64,000 nt of DNA from Paracoccus contaminans (GCF_002105555.1 NZ_CP020612.1:1728001-1792000); one strand, 5' to 3'. Positions 51,933-61,497 are shown, numbered from the stretch's first letter. Notes: a model not told the origin generated them from the sequence alone. Program-made: numbers and translations.

Positions 51933-52955
51933 ATGACAGCATCCCCGATCATCCTTGGCCCGGCAGTCCTCGGCCCTCCGGTGTTCCTGGCGCCGATGGC
52001 CGGGATCACCGACCTGCCGTTCCGCCGCGCGGTCGCCCGCCACGGGGCGGGGCTGGTGGTCAGCGAGATGGTCGCCTCGACCGAGATGGTCACGCCGCGC
52101 CCCTCCACCCGCGCCGCCGTGCGTGCCAAGGCGATGGTCGAGGAGAACGGCGTTCCCGTCAGCGTCCAGATCGCCGGGCGCGAACCCGGAGCGATGGCCG
52201 AAACCGCCCGCATCGTCGCCGCCATGGGCGCGGGCATCATCGACATCAACATGGGCTGCCCCGCGCGCAAGGTGACGGGCGGGCTGTCCGGCGCCGCGCT
52301 GATGCGCGAGCCGGACCGCGCCCTGTCGCTGATCGAGGCGGTGGTCGCCGCCGTCCCCGACCTGCCGGTGACGCTGAAGATGCGGCTGGGCTGGGACGAG
52401 GATTGCCTGAACGCGCCGGACCTGGCCCGCCGGGCGCGCGATGCGGGCGTGCGGATGATCGCTGTCCATGGCCGCACGCGGGCGCAGTTCTATACCGGAC
52501 GGGCCGACTGGGCGGCGATCCGCGCCGTGCGCGAGGCGGTGCCCGATCTGCCGCTGGTGGCCAATGGCGATGTCATCGACGCGGCGACTGCCGGGCGCGC
52601 GGCGGCGCTTTCGGGGGCCGATGCGGTCATGGTCGGACGGGGGGCGCAGGGCGCGCCCTGGCGGCTGGCGCAGATCGCCCATGCGCTGCACGGCGCGCCG
52701 GCGCCCTGCGTGCCGCGCGGCGCGGCGCTGGCCGAGGCAGTGGCGGCCCATCATGACGACATCCTGCGCCACTATGGCCGCGATCTGGGGCTGCGCGTCG
52801 CCCGCAAGCACCTGGGCTGGTATGCCGACGCCGCCGGCCTGGGCGCGCCGGACACCGCGCGCAAGGCGCTGATGGCCGCACCAAGCGCGCAGGCCGCGCA
52901 GGCCGCCATCCGCGCGGTCTTTGCGGATGCGCCCGGCGAACGGGCCGCCGCGTGA
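51933..52955 (+). CDS. dusB: tRNA-dihydrouridine synthase DusB (NifR3)
   Basis: An FMN enzyme reducing U17 of tRNAs. The start MTASPIILGPAVLGPPVFLA at 51933 gives 340 residues, the normal size; longer open sequence upstream is not coding. FLAPMAGITDLPFRRAVARH, the active-site Cys in INMGCPARKVTGGLSGAAL, the RTRAQFYTGRADW segment and ANGDVIDAATAGRAAALSGA are all DusB signatures. It leads the ntr operon, as nifR3 does in Rhodobacter capsulatus, and its stop overlaps the ntrB start (GTGATGA). Confidence 0.95.
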   Translation: MTASPIILGPAVLGPPVFLAPMAGITDLPFRRAVARHGAGLVVSEMVASTEMVTPRPSTRAAVRAKAMVEENGVPVSVQIAGREPGAMAETARIVAAMGAGIIDINMGCPARKVTGGLSGAALMREPDRALSLIEAVVAAVPDLPVTLKMRLGWDEDCLNAPDLARRARDAGVRMIAVHGRTRAQFYTGRADWAAIRAVREAVPDLPLVANGDVIDAATAGRAAALSGADAVMVGRGAQGAPWRLAQIAHALHGAPAPCVPRGAALAEAVAAHHDDILRHYGRDLGLRVARKHLGWYADAAGLGAPDTARKALMAAPSAQAAQAAIRAVFADAPGERAAA

Positions 52956-54031
52956 TGACGGGCCAGCCCGACGCGGCCGAGATCCTTGCCGCCTTGCCGT
53001 TGCCGCTGGCCAGCTTTGACGCGGCGGGGCGCTGGGCGGGCCTGAACGAAGCGGCGCAGCTCTGGCTGAACCTGTCGGCCCGCTCGGTCCGCGGCCTGGG
53101 TGCCGACGATCCCGCGCTGATGGCGCGGCTGCGGGTCGAACCGCCGCTTGGCCCGATGCTGGCCGCGGTCCGCGCGGGCGGCAACACGGCGCTGCACCCG
53201 CGGGTCTGCTTTGACGTGTCCGACCGGGCGGGGGGCTGGGCGCCGCGCCGCGCCGCCGTGCAGCTTGCCCCGCTGCCCGGCGGGGGCACCGTGGCGCTGA
53301 TCCGCCCCGAAGGCCAGCCGGGCGCCCCCCGCGGCGCGGTGCGCAGCGCCATCGGCATGGCCGAGATGCTGGCGCACGAGATCAAGAACCCGCTGGCCGG
53401 CATCCGCGGCGCCGCGCAGCTGCTGGCCGAGGGGCTGGGCCCCGAGGACCGCGAGCTGGCCGATCTGATCGTCGCGGAAAGCCGGCGCATCGTCAGCCTG
53501 CTCGATCAGGTCGAACGCTTTGGCGACACCACCGCCCCGCGGCTGCGGCCGGTCAACATCCACGACATCCTGGACCGCGCGCGCCGCAGCATCGACCTGG
53601 GCGGCGGCGCGCCGCGGATCGTGACCGACTATGATCCCTCGCTGCCCCCGGCGCTGATCGACCCGGACCCGATGATGCAGGTCGTGCTGAACCTGATGCG
53701 CAACGCGGCCGAGGCGCTGTCGGGCCGCAACGGGCCGGCTGCCCCGCTGATCCGCCTGCGCAGCTTCTACGACGGCGCGGTGCGATCGGACGAGGGCGAG
53801 GCCCTGCCGCTTCAGATCGAGGTCGAGGATAACGGCCCCGGCGTGCCCGAGGCGATCGCCGGGCAGATCTTCGAGCCGTTCGTGTCGGGGCGCGAGAACG
53901 GCACCGGGCTGGGGCTGGCGCTGGCGGGCAAGATCATGGCCGAGCATGGCGGGCGCATCGGCGTGGACAGCCGCCCCGGCCGCACCGTGTTCCGCCTGTC
54001 CCTGCCCATCGCCCGCAAAGGAGAACGATGA
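52955..54031 (+). CDS. ntrB: Nitrogen regulation sensor histidine kinase NtrB
   Basis: The cytoplasmic kinase/phosphatase of NtrC, controlled by PII according to nitrogen supply. The 358 residues have an N-terminal PAS domain (AAEILAALPLPLASFDAAGR) and the H box with His141 in MLAHEIKNPLAGIRGAAQLL. The ATPase domain carries the N box LNLMRNAAEALSG, the G1 box EDNGPGVPEAIAGQ and the G2 box GTGLGLALAGKI. The start can be GTG at 52952 or ATG at 52955 (overlapping the dusB stop); the ATG is used here. No membrane helix is present. The stop overlaps ntrC by 4 bases. Confidence 0.95.
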   Translation: MTGQPDAAEILAALPLPLASFDAAGRWAGLNEAAQLWLNLSARSVRGLGADDPALMARLRVEPPLGPMLAAVRAGGNTALHPRVCFDVSDRAGGWAPRRAAVQLAPLPGGGTVALIRPEGQPGAPRGAVRSAIGMAEMLAHEIKNPLAGIRGAAQLLAEGLGPEDRELADLIVAESRRIVSLLDQVERFGDTTAPRLRPVNIHDILDRARRSIDLGGGAPRIVTDYDPSLPPALIDPDPMMQVVLNLMRNAAEALSGRNGPAAPLIRLRSFYDGAVRSDEGEALPLQIEVEDNGPGVPEAIAGQIFEPFVSGRENGTGLGLALAGKIMAEHGGRIGVDSRPGRTVFRLSLPIARKGER

Positions 54032-55389
54032 TGGATGGCACCATCCTGCTGGCCGATGATGACCGCACCATCCGCACCGTGCTGACCCAGGCGCTGACCC
54101 GCGCCGGCTGCCGCGTCCATGCCACCGGCAGCCTGCAGCAGCTGCTGCGCTGGGCCGAGGAGGGGCGGGGCGATCTGGTGGTGACGGATGTGATGATGCC
54201 CGACGGCAACGGGCTTGATCTGGTGCCGGCGATCGCGAAGGCGCGGCCGGGCCTGCCCGTCATCGTGATCTCGGCCCAGAACAGCATCGTCACCGCGATC
54301 CGCGCCACCGAGGCGGCGGTGTTCGACTATCTGCCCAAGCCGTTCGATCTGCCCGACCTGATGGTGCGGGTCCGGGCGGGCCTGTCGGCACGGCCCCGGG
54401 CCGAGATGCCGCCATCCGCAGCGCCCGCGCCGGCGCCCGATCCGGCGGCGGCCCTGATCGGGCATGCGCCTGTCATGCAGGCGCTGTTTCGCACCGTCGC
54501 GCGCGTGGTCAACACCGACCTGGCGGTGATCCTTGCGGGCGAGCCGGGCACCGGGCGCAGCACGCTGGCCCAGGCGCTGCATGATCTGTCGGCCCGCCGG
54601 GGCGCGGCGCTGGTCCGCCTGACGGCTGCCGATGCCGAGGAAAGCTTTGCCGCCCGCATGGCCGAGGCGCGGGGCGGCACGCTGCTGATCGAAGACCCGG
54701 CCGGGTGGGCCGCCGCCGCCCAGTCGCGCCTTGCCGGGCTGATCGAGGCGGGCGCGGGCGCAGATCGTGCGCCGCGCCTGCTTGCGACCACCGGACCGGC
54801 CCCCGAGGAGGACGCCGCCTCGGGAACGCTGCGGCCCGATCTGTATTACCGCCTGGCGGGGATGACCCTGATGGTGCCGCCGCTGCGGGCGCGGCTCGAC
54901 GATCTGCCTGCGCTGGTGCCCCTGCTGCTGGGGCGGGCCGGTCATGGCGGGTTCACCTTGTCGGGCGAGGCACTGGCGGCGCTGCGCGCCCATCCCTTTC
55001 CCGGCAACCTGCGCGAGCTTGAGAACATCCTGCGCCGCCTTGCGCTGACCGCCGCCACGACGACGATCCAGGCGGCCGAGGTTGCGGCGGCGCTGGACGG
55101 CGCGCCCGTCCGGCGCACGACGCCGCCCGCCGCCGCAGGGCGGCTGTCGGACAGCGTCGAGCAGCATCTGCAACGCTATTTCGACCTGCACGGGCATGAC
55201 CTGCCCCCGCCGGGCCTTTACGACCGCGTCCTGAACGAGATCGAGCGCCCGCTGATCCAGATCGCGCTGGATGCCTGCGGGGGAAACCAGCTGCGCTGCG
55301 CCGAATTGCTGGGCATCAACCGCAACACCCTTCGCAAGAAGGTGAACGACCTGAATATCGAGGTGACACGCCGCCGTCGTGTGATGTAA
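54028..55389 (+). CDS. ntrC: Nitrogen regulation response regulator NtrC, GAFTGA-less (Rhodobacter type)
   Basis: A 453-residue response regulator: receiver with Asp54 (VVTDVMMPDG) and Lys104 (YLPKPFD), AAA+ ATPase domain with Walker A GEPGTGRST (171-179) and Walker B TLLIED, and a C-terminal Fis helix-turn-helix (CAELLGINRNTLRKKVND). The GAFTGA loop that contacts sigma54 is missing: the chain goes from VRLTAADAEESFAARMAEAR straight to GGTLLIED. In Rhodobacter capsulatus such an NtrC activates the sigma70-type RNA polymerase. Likely targets are nitrogen assimilation genes. The ATG overlaps the ntrB stop (ATGA). Confidence 0.95.
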   Translation: MMDGTILLADDDRTIRTVLTQALTRAGCRVHATGSLQQLLRWAEEGRGDLVVTDVMMPDGNGLDLVPAIAKARPGLPVIVISAQNSIVTAIRATEAAVFDYLPKPFDLPDLMVRVRAGLSARPRAEMPPSAAPAPAPDPAAALIGHAPVMQALFRTVARVVNTDLAVILAGEPGTGRSTLAQALHDLSARRGAALVRLTAADAEESFAARMAEARGGTLLIEDPAGWAAAAQSRLAGLIEAGAGADRAPRLLATTGPAPEEDAASGTLRPDLYYRLAGMTLMVPPLRARLDDLPALVPLLLGRAGHGGFTLSGEALAALRAHPFPGNLRELENILRRLALTAATTTIQAAEVAAALDGAPVRRTTPPAAAGRLSDSVEQHLQRYFDLHGHDLPPPGLYDRVLNEIERPLIQIALDACGGNQLRCAELLGINRNTLRKKVNDLNIEVTRRRRVM

Positions 55390-55473
55390 AATCGCCACAA
55401 CGACACGGGCGGCCGTAACGTCCGTGCAACATCAACGCCGCGGCAACAGCGGCGAGCATGGGCGAGAGCGGGC

Positions 55474-57762
55474 GTGAAACGGGCAAGCTGGGCAGGGGGG
55501 GCGCATGCCCTGGCGGGACGGCCATGGGGCCGGCTGTCCGCACTGCGCCGCAGGCGGGCGCTGCGCAATGCGGCCACGCTGTTCCTGGCGGTGCTGGGCC
55601 CGGTTCTGGCGGTGGCGACCTATGCGGTCATGGGCCCGCTGGGCCGGCAGACCGCCAGCCGCGGCTTGCGCCTGATCTTCCTGGCCGACCTGATCTATAT
55701 CCTGCTGCTGATCGGGCTGGTGGGCGCGCGCATGGCGGCGATCCTGCTGTCGCGGCGCACCGCGGCCGGATCGCGGCTGCATATGCGCCTGGTCGGGGCC
55801 TTCACCGCTCTGGCGCTGGTGCCGACGGTTCTGGTGGCGCTGTTCGCCGGGCTGACGGTGAATATCGGGCTGGAGGGGTGGTTCTCGGACCGGGTGCAGC
55901 AGGTCGTCTCGACCTCGCTGGCGGCGGCCGAGGCCTATCAGGACGAGCATCGGCGCGACCTGCGGCAGGATGCCGAACTGCTGGCCCGGGTGCTGGACAA
56001 TGCCGCGGGCGGCGCCCCGGTGATCGACGACGGCACGCTGCGCGGCGTGCTGGCCGATGGGCAGGCGCTGATCCAGCGCGGCCTGCGCGAGGCCTATGTC
56101 ATCGACGGGGCGGGCGCGGTGCGCGCGCGCGGGGACCGCAGCTATCGCTTCTGGTACGAACAGCCCTCCGAGGCGCAGTTCCGCGCCGCCGACCGCGACG
56201 GCACGGTGCTGATCGAGGACTGGCAGAACAACGAATTCCGTGCCCTCGTCCATCTGTCGCGGCTGACCAACCGCTATCTTTACGTCACCCGCGACGTGGA
56301 TGGCCGCCTGCTGGGCCTGCTGGACGACACCCGCGCCACGGTGGGCGAATACCAGGAACTCGAACGCACCCGCAGCCAGGTTCTGTTCGAATTCTCGCTG
56401 CTCTATCTTGGCTTTGCGCTGCTGCTGGTTGCGGCGGCGATCTGGCTGGGGCTGTGGTTCGCCGAGCGGCTGTCACGCCCCATCGGCCGGCTGGCCGAGG
56501 CGTCCGAACAGGTCGGCCAGGGCAATCTCGACGTGCAGGTGCCCGAACCCGAGACGCGCGACGAGATCCAGACCCTGGGGCAAAGCTTCAACCGCATGAC
56601 CCGCCAGCTCAAGCAGCAGCGGGCCGAGCTGGTCGAAAGCTATCGCCTCGCCGAGGATCAGCGCCGGCTGTTCGACAGCGTGCTGACCTCGGTGACCGCC
56701 GGGGTGATCGGGCTGGACGGGGACGCGCAGATCGACTTCGTCAACCGCTCGGCCACGCGGCTGCTGGGCATCGACCCCGAGGGCGATTACGACCGCCCGC
56801 TGGCCGAGGCGGTGCCCGAATTCGCCCCGCTGCTGGGCCGCCTGGCCGCCTCGGTCGCGGACAGCGTGCAGGACGAGATCCGGCTGAGCCGCGCGGGCCG
56901 GATCGAGAGCCTGCTGGTGCGCATGGCCGAACGGCTGGCCGATGACGGCACCGTGGCGGGCTATGTGATCGCCTTTGACGATGTCACCGAACTGGTCAGC
57001 GCGCAGCGCATGGCTGCCTGGGGCGACGTGGCCCGCCGCGTCGCGCATGAGATCAAGAACCCGCTGACCCCGATCCAGCTGTCGGCCGAACGGATCCGGC
57101 GCAAGTTCGGCAGGCTTGCCGCCACCCCCGAGGAGCGCGAGGCGATCGAGCAATATACCGATGTCATCATCCGCCAGACGGGCGATCTGCGCCGCATCGT
57201 GGATGAATTCAGCCGCTTTGCCCGGATGCCCGAACCGGATCGCCGCGAAACCGATCTGGCGCGGCTGCTGCGCGAATCGGTGATCCTGCAGCGGGACGCC
57301 ATCGAGGGCGGCATCGCCACCGACATCCCCGATGATCCGGTGATCGTCGATTGCGATCCGGGCATGATGGGACAGGTGTTCACGAACCTGCTCAAGAACG
57401 CTGGCGAGGCCGTGCGCGACCGCCCCCCCGGCGCATGGACGGCGGCCGTCCGCGCCGAGATGACCGCTCGCCCCGACGCCGTGACCATCCGCATCTGCGA
57501 CAACGGCATCGGCCTGCCCGAGGACAGGGGCCGCCTGTTCGAACCCTATGTCACGCTTAAGGCCGGCGGCACCGGGCTGGGCCTGCCCATCGTCAAGAAG
57601 ATCATCGAGGAACATGGCGGCACCCTGACGCTGACGGATGCCGCCCCCGACGATACCGGCCACCAGGGCGCGCTGGCCGAAATCCGCATGCCCCGCGAAC
57701 GCCATCCCGTCAGGGTGGCCCCCTCGCGCAAGCACAGACACGAAGAGGCGACAGTCACATGA
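55474..57762 (+). CDS. ntrY: Sensor histidine kinase NtrY
   Basis: A 762-residue membrane kinase pairing with NtrX. It starts with GTG at 55474, with no better ATG nearby. About four N-terminal helices (LRNAATLFLAVLGPVLAVAT, IFLADLIYILLLIGLVGARM, LHMRLVGAFTALALVPTVLV) flank a periplasmic region. A HAMP domain (RLSRPIGRLAEASEQVGQGN) and a PAS domain (LDGDAQIDFVNRSATRLLGI) follow. Then comes the H box VAHEIKNPLTPIQLSAERIR and ATPase boxes FTNLLKNAGEA, DNGIGLPEDRG and GTGLGLPIVKKI. NtrYX responds to nitrate/redox and envelope signals in alphaproteobacteria. Its stop overlaps the ntrX start by 4 bases. Confidence 0.95.
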   Translation: MKRASWAGGAHALAGRPWGRLSALRRRRALRNAATLFLAVLGPVLAVATYAVMGPLGRQTASRGLRLIFLADLIYILLLIGLVGARMAAILLSRRTAAGSRLHMRLVGAFTALALVPTVLVALFAGLTVNIGLEGWFSDRVQQVVSTSLAAAEAYQDEHRRDLRQDAELLARVLDNAAGGAPVIDDGTLRGVLADGQALIQRGLREAYVIDGAGAVRARGDRSYRFWYEQPSEAQFRAADRDGTVLIEDWQNNEFRALVHLSRLTNRYLYVTRDVDGRLLGLLDDTRATVGEYQELERTRSQVLFEFSLLYLGFALLLVAAAIWLGLWFAERLSRPIGRLAEASEQVGQGNLDVQVPEPETRDEIQTLGQSFNRMTRQLKQQRAELVESYRLAEDQRRLFDSVLTSVTAGVIGLDGDAQIDFVNRSATRLLGIDPEGDYDRPLAEAVPEFAPLLGRLAASVADSVQDEIRLSRAGRIESLLVRMAERLADDGTVAGYVIAFDDVTELVSAQRMAAWGDVARRVAHEIKNPLTPIQLSAERIRRKFGRLAATPEEREAIEQYTDVIIRQTGDLRRIVDEFSRFARMPEPDRRETDLARLLRESVILQRDAIEGGIATDIPDDPVIVDCDPGMMGQVFTNLLKNAGEAVRDRPPGAWTAAVRAEMTARPDAVTIRICDNGIGLPEDRGRLFEPYVTLKAGGTGLGLPIVKKIIEEHGGTLTLTDAAPDDTGHQGALAEIRMPRERHPVRVAPSRKHRHEEATVT

Positions 57763-59147
57763 GCGACATTCTGGTCGTGGACGATGAACGCGACATCCGC
57801 GAGCTGATCGCGGACATCCTGGGCGACGAAGGCTATCCGACCCGCACCGCCGCCAATGCCGACGAGGCGCTGGCCGCGCTGAACGCCGAGGAACCGGCGC
57901 TGATGATCCTGGATATCTGGCTCAAGGACAGCCGGATGGACGGGATCGACATTCTCAAGCAGGTCAAGCGCAACAACCCCTCGGTCCCGGTCGTCATCAT
58001 CTCGGGGCACGGCAATATCGAGATCGCGGTCGCGGCGATCAAGCAGGGGGCCTATGACTTCATCGAAAAGCCCTTCAACATCGACCAGCTGCTCGTCGTC
58101 ATCACGCGGGCGATGGAAACCAGCCGGCTGCGCCGCGAAAACAGCCAGCTGCGCCGAAGAGAGGTCGCGGCGGCCGAGATGCTGGGCCATTCCGCGCCCT
58201 TCCGGCGGCTGCGCGACAATCTGGACAAGGTGGCCAAGTCGAACGGCCGCGTGATGCTGTCGGGCGAGCCGGGCGCGGGCAAGGAACTGGCCGCGCGCTA
58301 TATCCACGCCCATTCGCCCCGCGCGCAGGCGCCCTTCGTCGCGGTCCCCTGCGCCACCATCGAACCCGAGCGGATGGAGGAGGTGCTGTTCGGCCGCGAA
58401 TCGGCCGAGCGGGGGGTGGAGCCGGGCCTGCTGGAACAGGCGCATGGGGGCGTGATCTATTTCGACGAGGTGGCCGACATGCCGCTGGGCACCCAGCCCA
58501 AGATCCTGCGCGTGCTGACCGAACAGCAGTTCCAGCGTGCCGGCGGCACCGACAAGGTGCGGGTGGATCTGCGGGTGATTTCCTCGACCAACCGCGATCT
58601 GGCGGCCGAGATTGCCGCCGGCCGTTTTCGGCAGGAACTGTTCGACCGCCTGAACGTGGTTCCCGTCGCCGTGCCGAGCCTGGCCGAACGGCGCGAGGAC
58701 ATCGCCGATCTGGCGCGCCATTTCATCGCCCATTTCCACGCCGCGCAGGGCCTGCCCCTGCGCGAGCTGCCCGAGGAAACCGTCGCCGCCCTGCAGGCCA
58801 TGCGCTGGCCGGGCAATGTGCGCCAGCTTCGCAACGTGATCGAGCGGGTGCTGATCCTGGGCGAGGGCAACGGCCCGATCCAGCCCTGCGAGCTTGAGCC
58901 GCAGGGGGCGGCGGCCGAAAACGGCGAGGCGCTGGCGCTGGGGCCGCAGATCACCGCCCTTGCCCTGCGCGAGGCGCGCGAGCTGTTCGAGCGCGAATAT
59001 CTGCTGGCCCAGATCAACCGCTTCGGCGGCAATATCAGCCGCACCGCCCAGTTCGTCGGCATGGAGCGCAGCGCCCTGCACCGCAAGCTGAAATCGCTGG
59101 GCGTCGTCGGCGGCATGCGGGTGGACGAGGACATGATGGCCAAGTGA
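57759..59147 (+). CDS. ntrX: Response regulator NtrX, GAFTGA-less
   Basis: A 462-residue NtrC-family regulator. The receiver has Asp52 (LMILDIWLKDSRMDG) and Lys in DFIEKPFNID. The AAA+ domain has Walker A GEPGAGKEL and Walker B GGVIYFDE. Between them VLFGRESAERGVEPGLLEQA occupies the place of the GAFTGA loop, which is absent, as known for NtrX of this group. The Fis-type HTH NISRTAQFVGMERSALHRKL is intact, with MGVxG-like tail GVVGGMRVDEDMMAK. It is likely sigma54-independent. It is the last gene of the dusB-ntrBCYX operon. A hairpin spans its stop codon. Confidence 0.95.
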   Translation: MSDILVVDDERDIRELIADILGDEGYPTRTAANADEALAALNAEEPALMILDIWLKDSRMDGIDILKQVKRNNPSVPVVIISGHGNIEIAVAAIKQGAYDFIEKPFNIDQLLVVITRAMETSRLRRENSQLRRREVAAAEMLGHSAPFRRLRDNLDKVAKSNGRVMLSGEPGAGKELAARYIHAHSPRAQAPFVAVPCATIEPERMEEVLFGRESAERGVEPGLLEQAHGGVIYFDEVADMPLGTQPKILRVLTEQQFQRAGGTDKVRVDLRVISSTNRDLAAEIAAGRFRQELFDRLNVVPVAVPSLAERREDIADLARHFIAHFHAAQGLPLRELPEETVAALQAMRWPGNVRQLRNVIERVLILGEGNGPIQPCELEPQGAAAENGEALALGPQITALALREARELFEREYLLAQINRFGGNISRTAQFVGMERSALHRKLKSLGVVGGMRVDEDMMAK

Positions 59148-59175
59148 CGCGGGAGGCGCCCCCGCGCCCGCGTCA
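59145..59175. other. Perfect hairpin spanning the ntrX stop codon
   Basis: TGACGCGGG (59145-59153, containing the TGA stop) pairs perfectly with CCCGCGTCA (59167-59175). No T tract follows, so it is not a classical intrinsic terminator. It could stabilise the mRNA end or assist termination. Confidence 0.6.
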
Positions 59176-60072
59176 GGCTTCGGCAGTGCGTCGGGCGAGG
59201 GGGCGGTGGCCCGGCCCGGCCCCCTGCTGCCGCGCGGGAAACCAGTTCCGTCGGGGGATGGCCGCATCATGGGGCAACCATGGCCGTCCCGCGATGAGGG
59301 CGCGCCGCCCGGCAGGCCAGCGGCTGAACGCGGGGCAGGGCAGGGCAGGCAAGGAACAGGCCGCCGCCCGTGATCCGCCCGGCGCCAGCCCCGGCGCCAG
59401 GCGGCATGGCCGCCCCTGATCCGCGCATCGCCGCGGCCCCATGCTGGCGGTGCTGCTGCCCTTCGCCGCGCCTGCCGGGAACAGCCGGACAGGCCCGCGC
59501 AGCGACAGGCCCAGGCCGCCGCGAGGCTGTCCCCAGCGGGGGATCGTCGCCGGTTTCGGTTACCACTGCGGGGAAGGGCGGACCGGGCATGTGAAGCTTG
59601 CCGCAGACGCCAGCAAGGGCCGATGGCCGGGGACAGCGAACCCGGTATCGGTGCCGACAAAAGCGGGCAGGCAGAGGGCAAGGCGCTTGCCGCAGACCCC
59701 AGCCGGGGCGCCAGCTTGTGGCCTTAAACCTGCCATCAGCGCAGTCGGGGCGCGCGGATCAGGCGCCGGCGAGGGACGCATGCAGGGGGCACCAAGCCTG
59801 CCGCAGACGCCGGCAAGGCGCGCGGAGCGGCGGCATCAACTTGCCGCCCTAGGCCGGCAAGGGTGCGGAGCGGGGCAACGATCCTGCCACCGTTGCCGGC
59901 ACAGGGCCGCAGCCTGCGAACCGCAGCCCCGCCACCTTTGCGGGCAGGACCATGGCATCGCGCCGATGCGGCAGCCCGCGCACCAGTGCGAAGGCCATGC
60001 GCCCGCCTGCCCAAGGGCCTGCGGGGCGCGCCTCATCCCCGCCGGGGGCCGCGGGTGCAGGCCGCGCGCGGA
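59176..60072. other. Gene-free junction with five degenerate hairpin repeats
   Basis: About 900 bases with no convincing gene on either strand; the open frames are long only because the DNA is GC-rich, and they share no residues with known families. It holds a family of degenerate inverted-repeat units at 59597-59618, 59686-59707, 59797-59818, 59840-59862 and 59883-59905 (consensus roughly CTTGCCG-8 bases-CGGCAAGG). Three share CTGCCGCAGAC or TTGCCGCAGAC. It separates the plus-strand ntr operon from the minus-strand hflX group, where relatives usually continue directly into trkA. Confidence 0.6.
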
Positions 60073-61497
60073 TCAGGCGCGGTCGTCGCGGGCGAGGGGA
60101 TCCCAGCCGCCGGGCAAGGGCGGCGTATCCGCGTCAAGGCCGGCCTCGTCATCCAGGTCGCCGTCCGGCGCTGATGCGCCTTCCAGCGCCGCAAAGGCCC
60201 GGCGCTGGCGGTCGGTCCACATCAGGTCAAGGCGGATGCCGTCCTCGCCCTGCTCCTCGCGCTCGACCACGCCGGCGGCGTGCAGCCAGGCGCGGCGGCG
60301 GCCATCGGCATGGGGCAGGGTGACGCTGGCGGGGCTGCGCGGCTCGTCCAGCACTTCGGCCAGGCGCGTATCGATGGCGGCGACCAGGTCATCCAGCCCC
60401 TCGCCGCTCAGCGCGCTGACCGCCTGCACATCGGCGCGGCGCGCATCCTGACGGCGCAGCGCCGCGCGCGTTTCGGCCGACAAGGCGTCGATCTTGTTCC
60501 ACACCTCGATCAGCGCCACGTCCTCGTCCACGCCCAGGCTGTCCAGGATGTCGCCGACATCGCCCGCCTGCTCCTCGGTCTCGGGGTGGGAAATGTCGCG
60601 CACATGCAGGATCAGGTCCGCCTCCAGCACCTCCTCGAGCGTGGCGCGGAAGGCTGCGACCAGCTCATGCGGCAGGTCGCTGATGAAGCCCACGGTATCG
60701 GACAGGATGACCTTGCGCCCCTTCGCCTCGCCATCGGCCGAGGGCAGATGGATGGCCCGCATTGTCGGGTCCAGCGTGGCGAACAGCAGATCCTGGGCCA
60801 TCACGTCGGCGCCGGTCAGGCGGTTGAACAGGGTCGATTTGCCCGCGTTGGTGTATCCGACCAGCGCGACGATGGGATAGGGCACCTTGGCCCGCGCGGC
60901 GCGGTGCAGGCTGCGCGTCTTGACCACCCGGTCCAGTTGCCGGCGCAGGCGGATCATCTGGTCGTCGATGGCGCGGCGGTCAGCCTCGATCTGGGTTTCC
61001 CCCGGGCCGCCGACAAAGCCGAAACCGCCGCGCTGGCGTTCAAGATGCGTCCAGGCGCGCACAAGCCGCGTGCGCTGATAGGACAGCGCCGCCAGTTCCA
61101 CCTGCAAGACCCCTTCGCGCGTGCGGGCGCGGTCGGCAAAGATTTCCAGGATCAGCGCCGTGCGATCGAGGATCTTGACGTCCCATTCCTTTTCCAGGTT
61201 GCGCTGCTGCACGGGCGTCACCGGGCCGTCGATCAGCACCAGCTCGGCCTCGGCCGCCCTGACCAGCGTGCCCATCTCCTCAAGCTTGCCGGACGAGAAC
61301 AGCAGCCCCGGCGCGGGGTTGCGCAGGCGCGCGACCTCGGCCCCGACCACCTCGATGGCCGGCAGCGCGCGGGCCAGCGCCACCGCTTCCTCAAGCGCGA
61401 GTTCGGGCGCGCGGCGCTGGTCGCGGCGGCTGCCCAGATCGGGGTGGATGACAAAGGCGCGGGTGGGGCGGGCCTGGGTCGAGTGCGTCTCGCCCAC
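60073..61497 (-). CDS. hflX: GTPase HflX
   Basis: A ribosome-splitting GTPase that acts on stalled ribosomes under stress. A GTG at 61497, directly after the hfq stop (TGAGTG), starts the 474 residues. The N-terminal HflX domain (ALARALPAIEVVGAEVARLR, GKLEEMGTLVRAAEAELVLI, ELAALSYQRTRLVRAWTHLE, GGFGFVGGPGETQIEADRR) precedes the G domain: G1 GYTNAGKSTLFN, G2 region LFATLDPTMR, G3 DTVGFISDLP, G4 WNKID. A C-terminal acidic extension (DGDLDDEAGLDADTPPLPGG) is a feature of this group. It is the second gene of hfq-hflX. Confidence 0.96.
   Translation of the reverse strand: MGETHSTQARPTRAFVIHPDLGSRRDQRRAPELALEEAVALARALPAIEVVGAEVARLRNPAPGLLFSSGKLEEMGTLVRAAEAELVLIDGPVTPVQQRNLEKEWDVKILDRTALILEIFADRARTREGVLQVELAALSYQRTRLVRAWTHLERQRGGFGFVGGPGETQIEADRRAIDDQMIRLRRQLDRVVKTRSLHRAARAKVPYPIVALVGYTNAGKSTLFNRLTGADVMAQDLLFATLDPTMRAIHLPSADGEAKGRKVILSDTVGFISDLPHELVAAFRATLEEVLEADLILHVRDISHPETEEQAGDVGDILDSLGVDEDVALIEVWNKIDALSAETRAALRRQDARRADVQAVSALSGEGLDDLVAAIDTRLAEVLDEPRSPASVTLPHADGRRRAWLHAAGVVEREEQGEDGIRLDLMWTDRQRRAFAALEGASAPDGDLDDEAGLDADTPPLPGGWDPLARDDRA

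Noticed and set aside
59441..60451. Plus-strand open frame of 336 codons after ntrX, considered as a degenerate trkA
   Set aside because: It has no Rossmann or TrkA motif, and it runs into the antisense of hflX.
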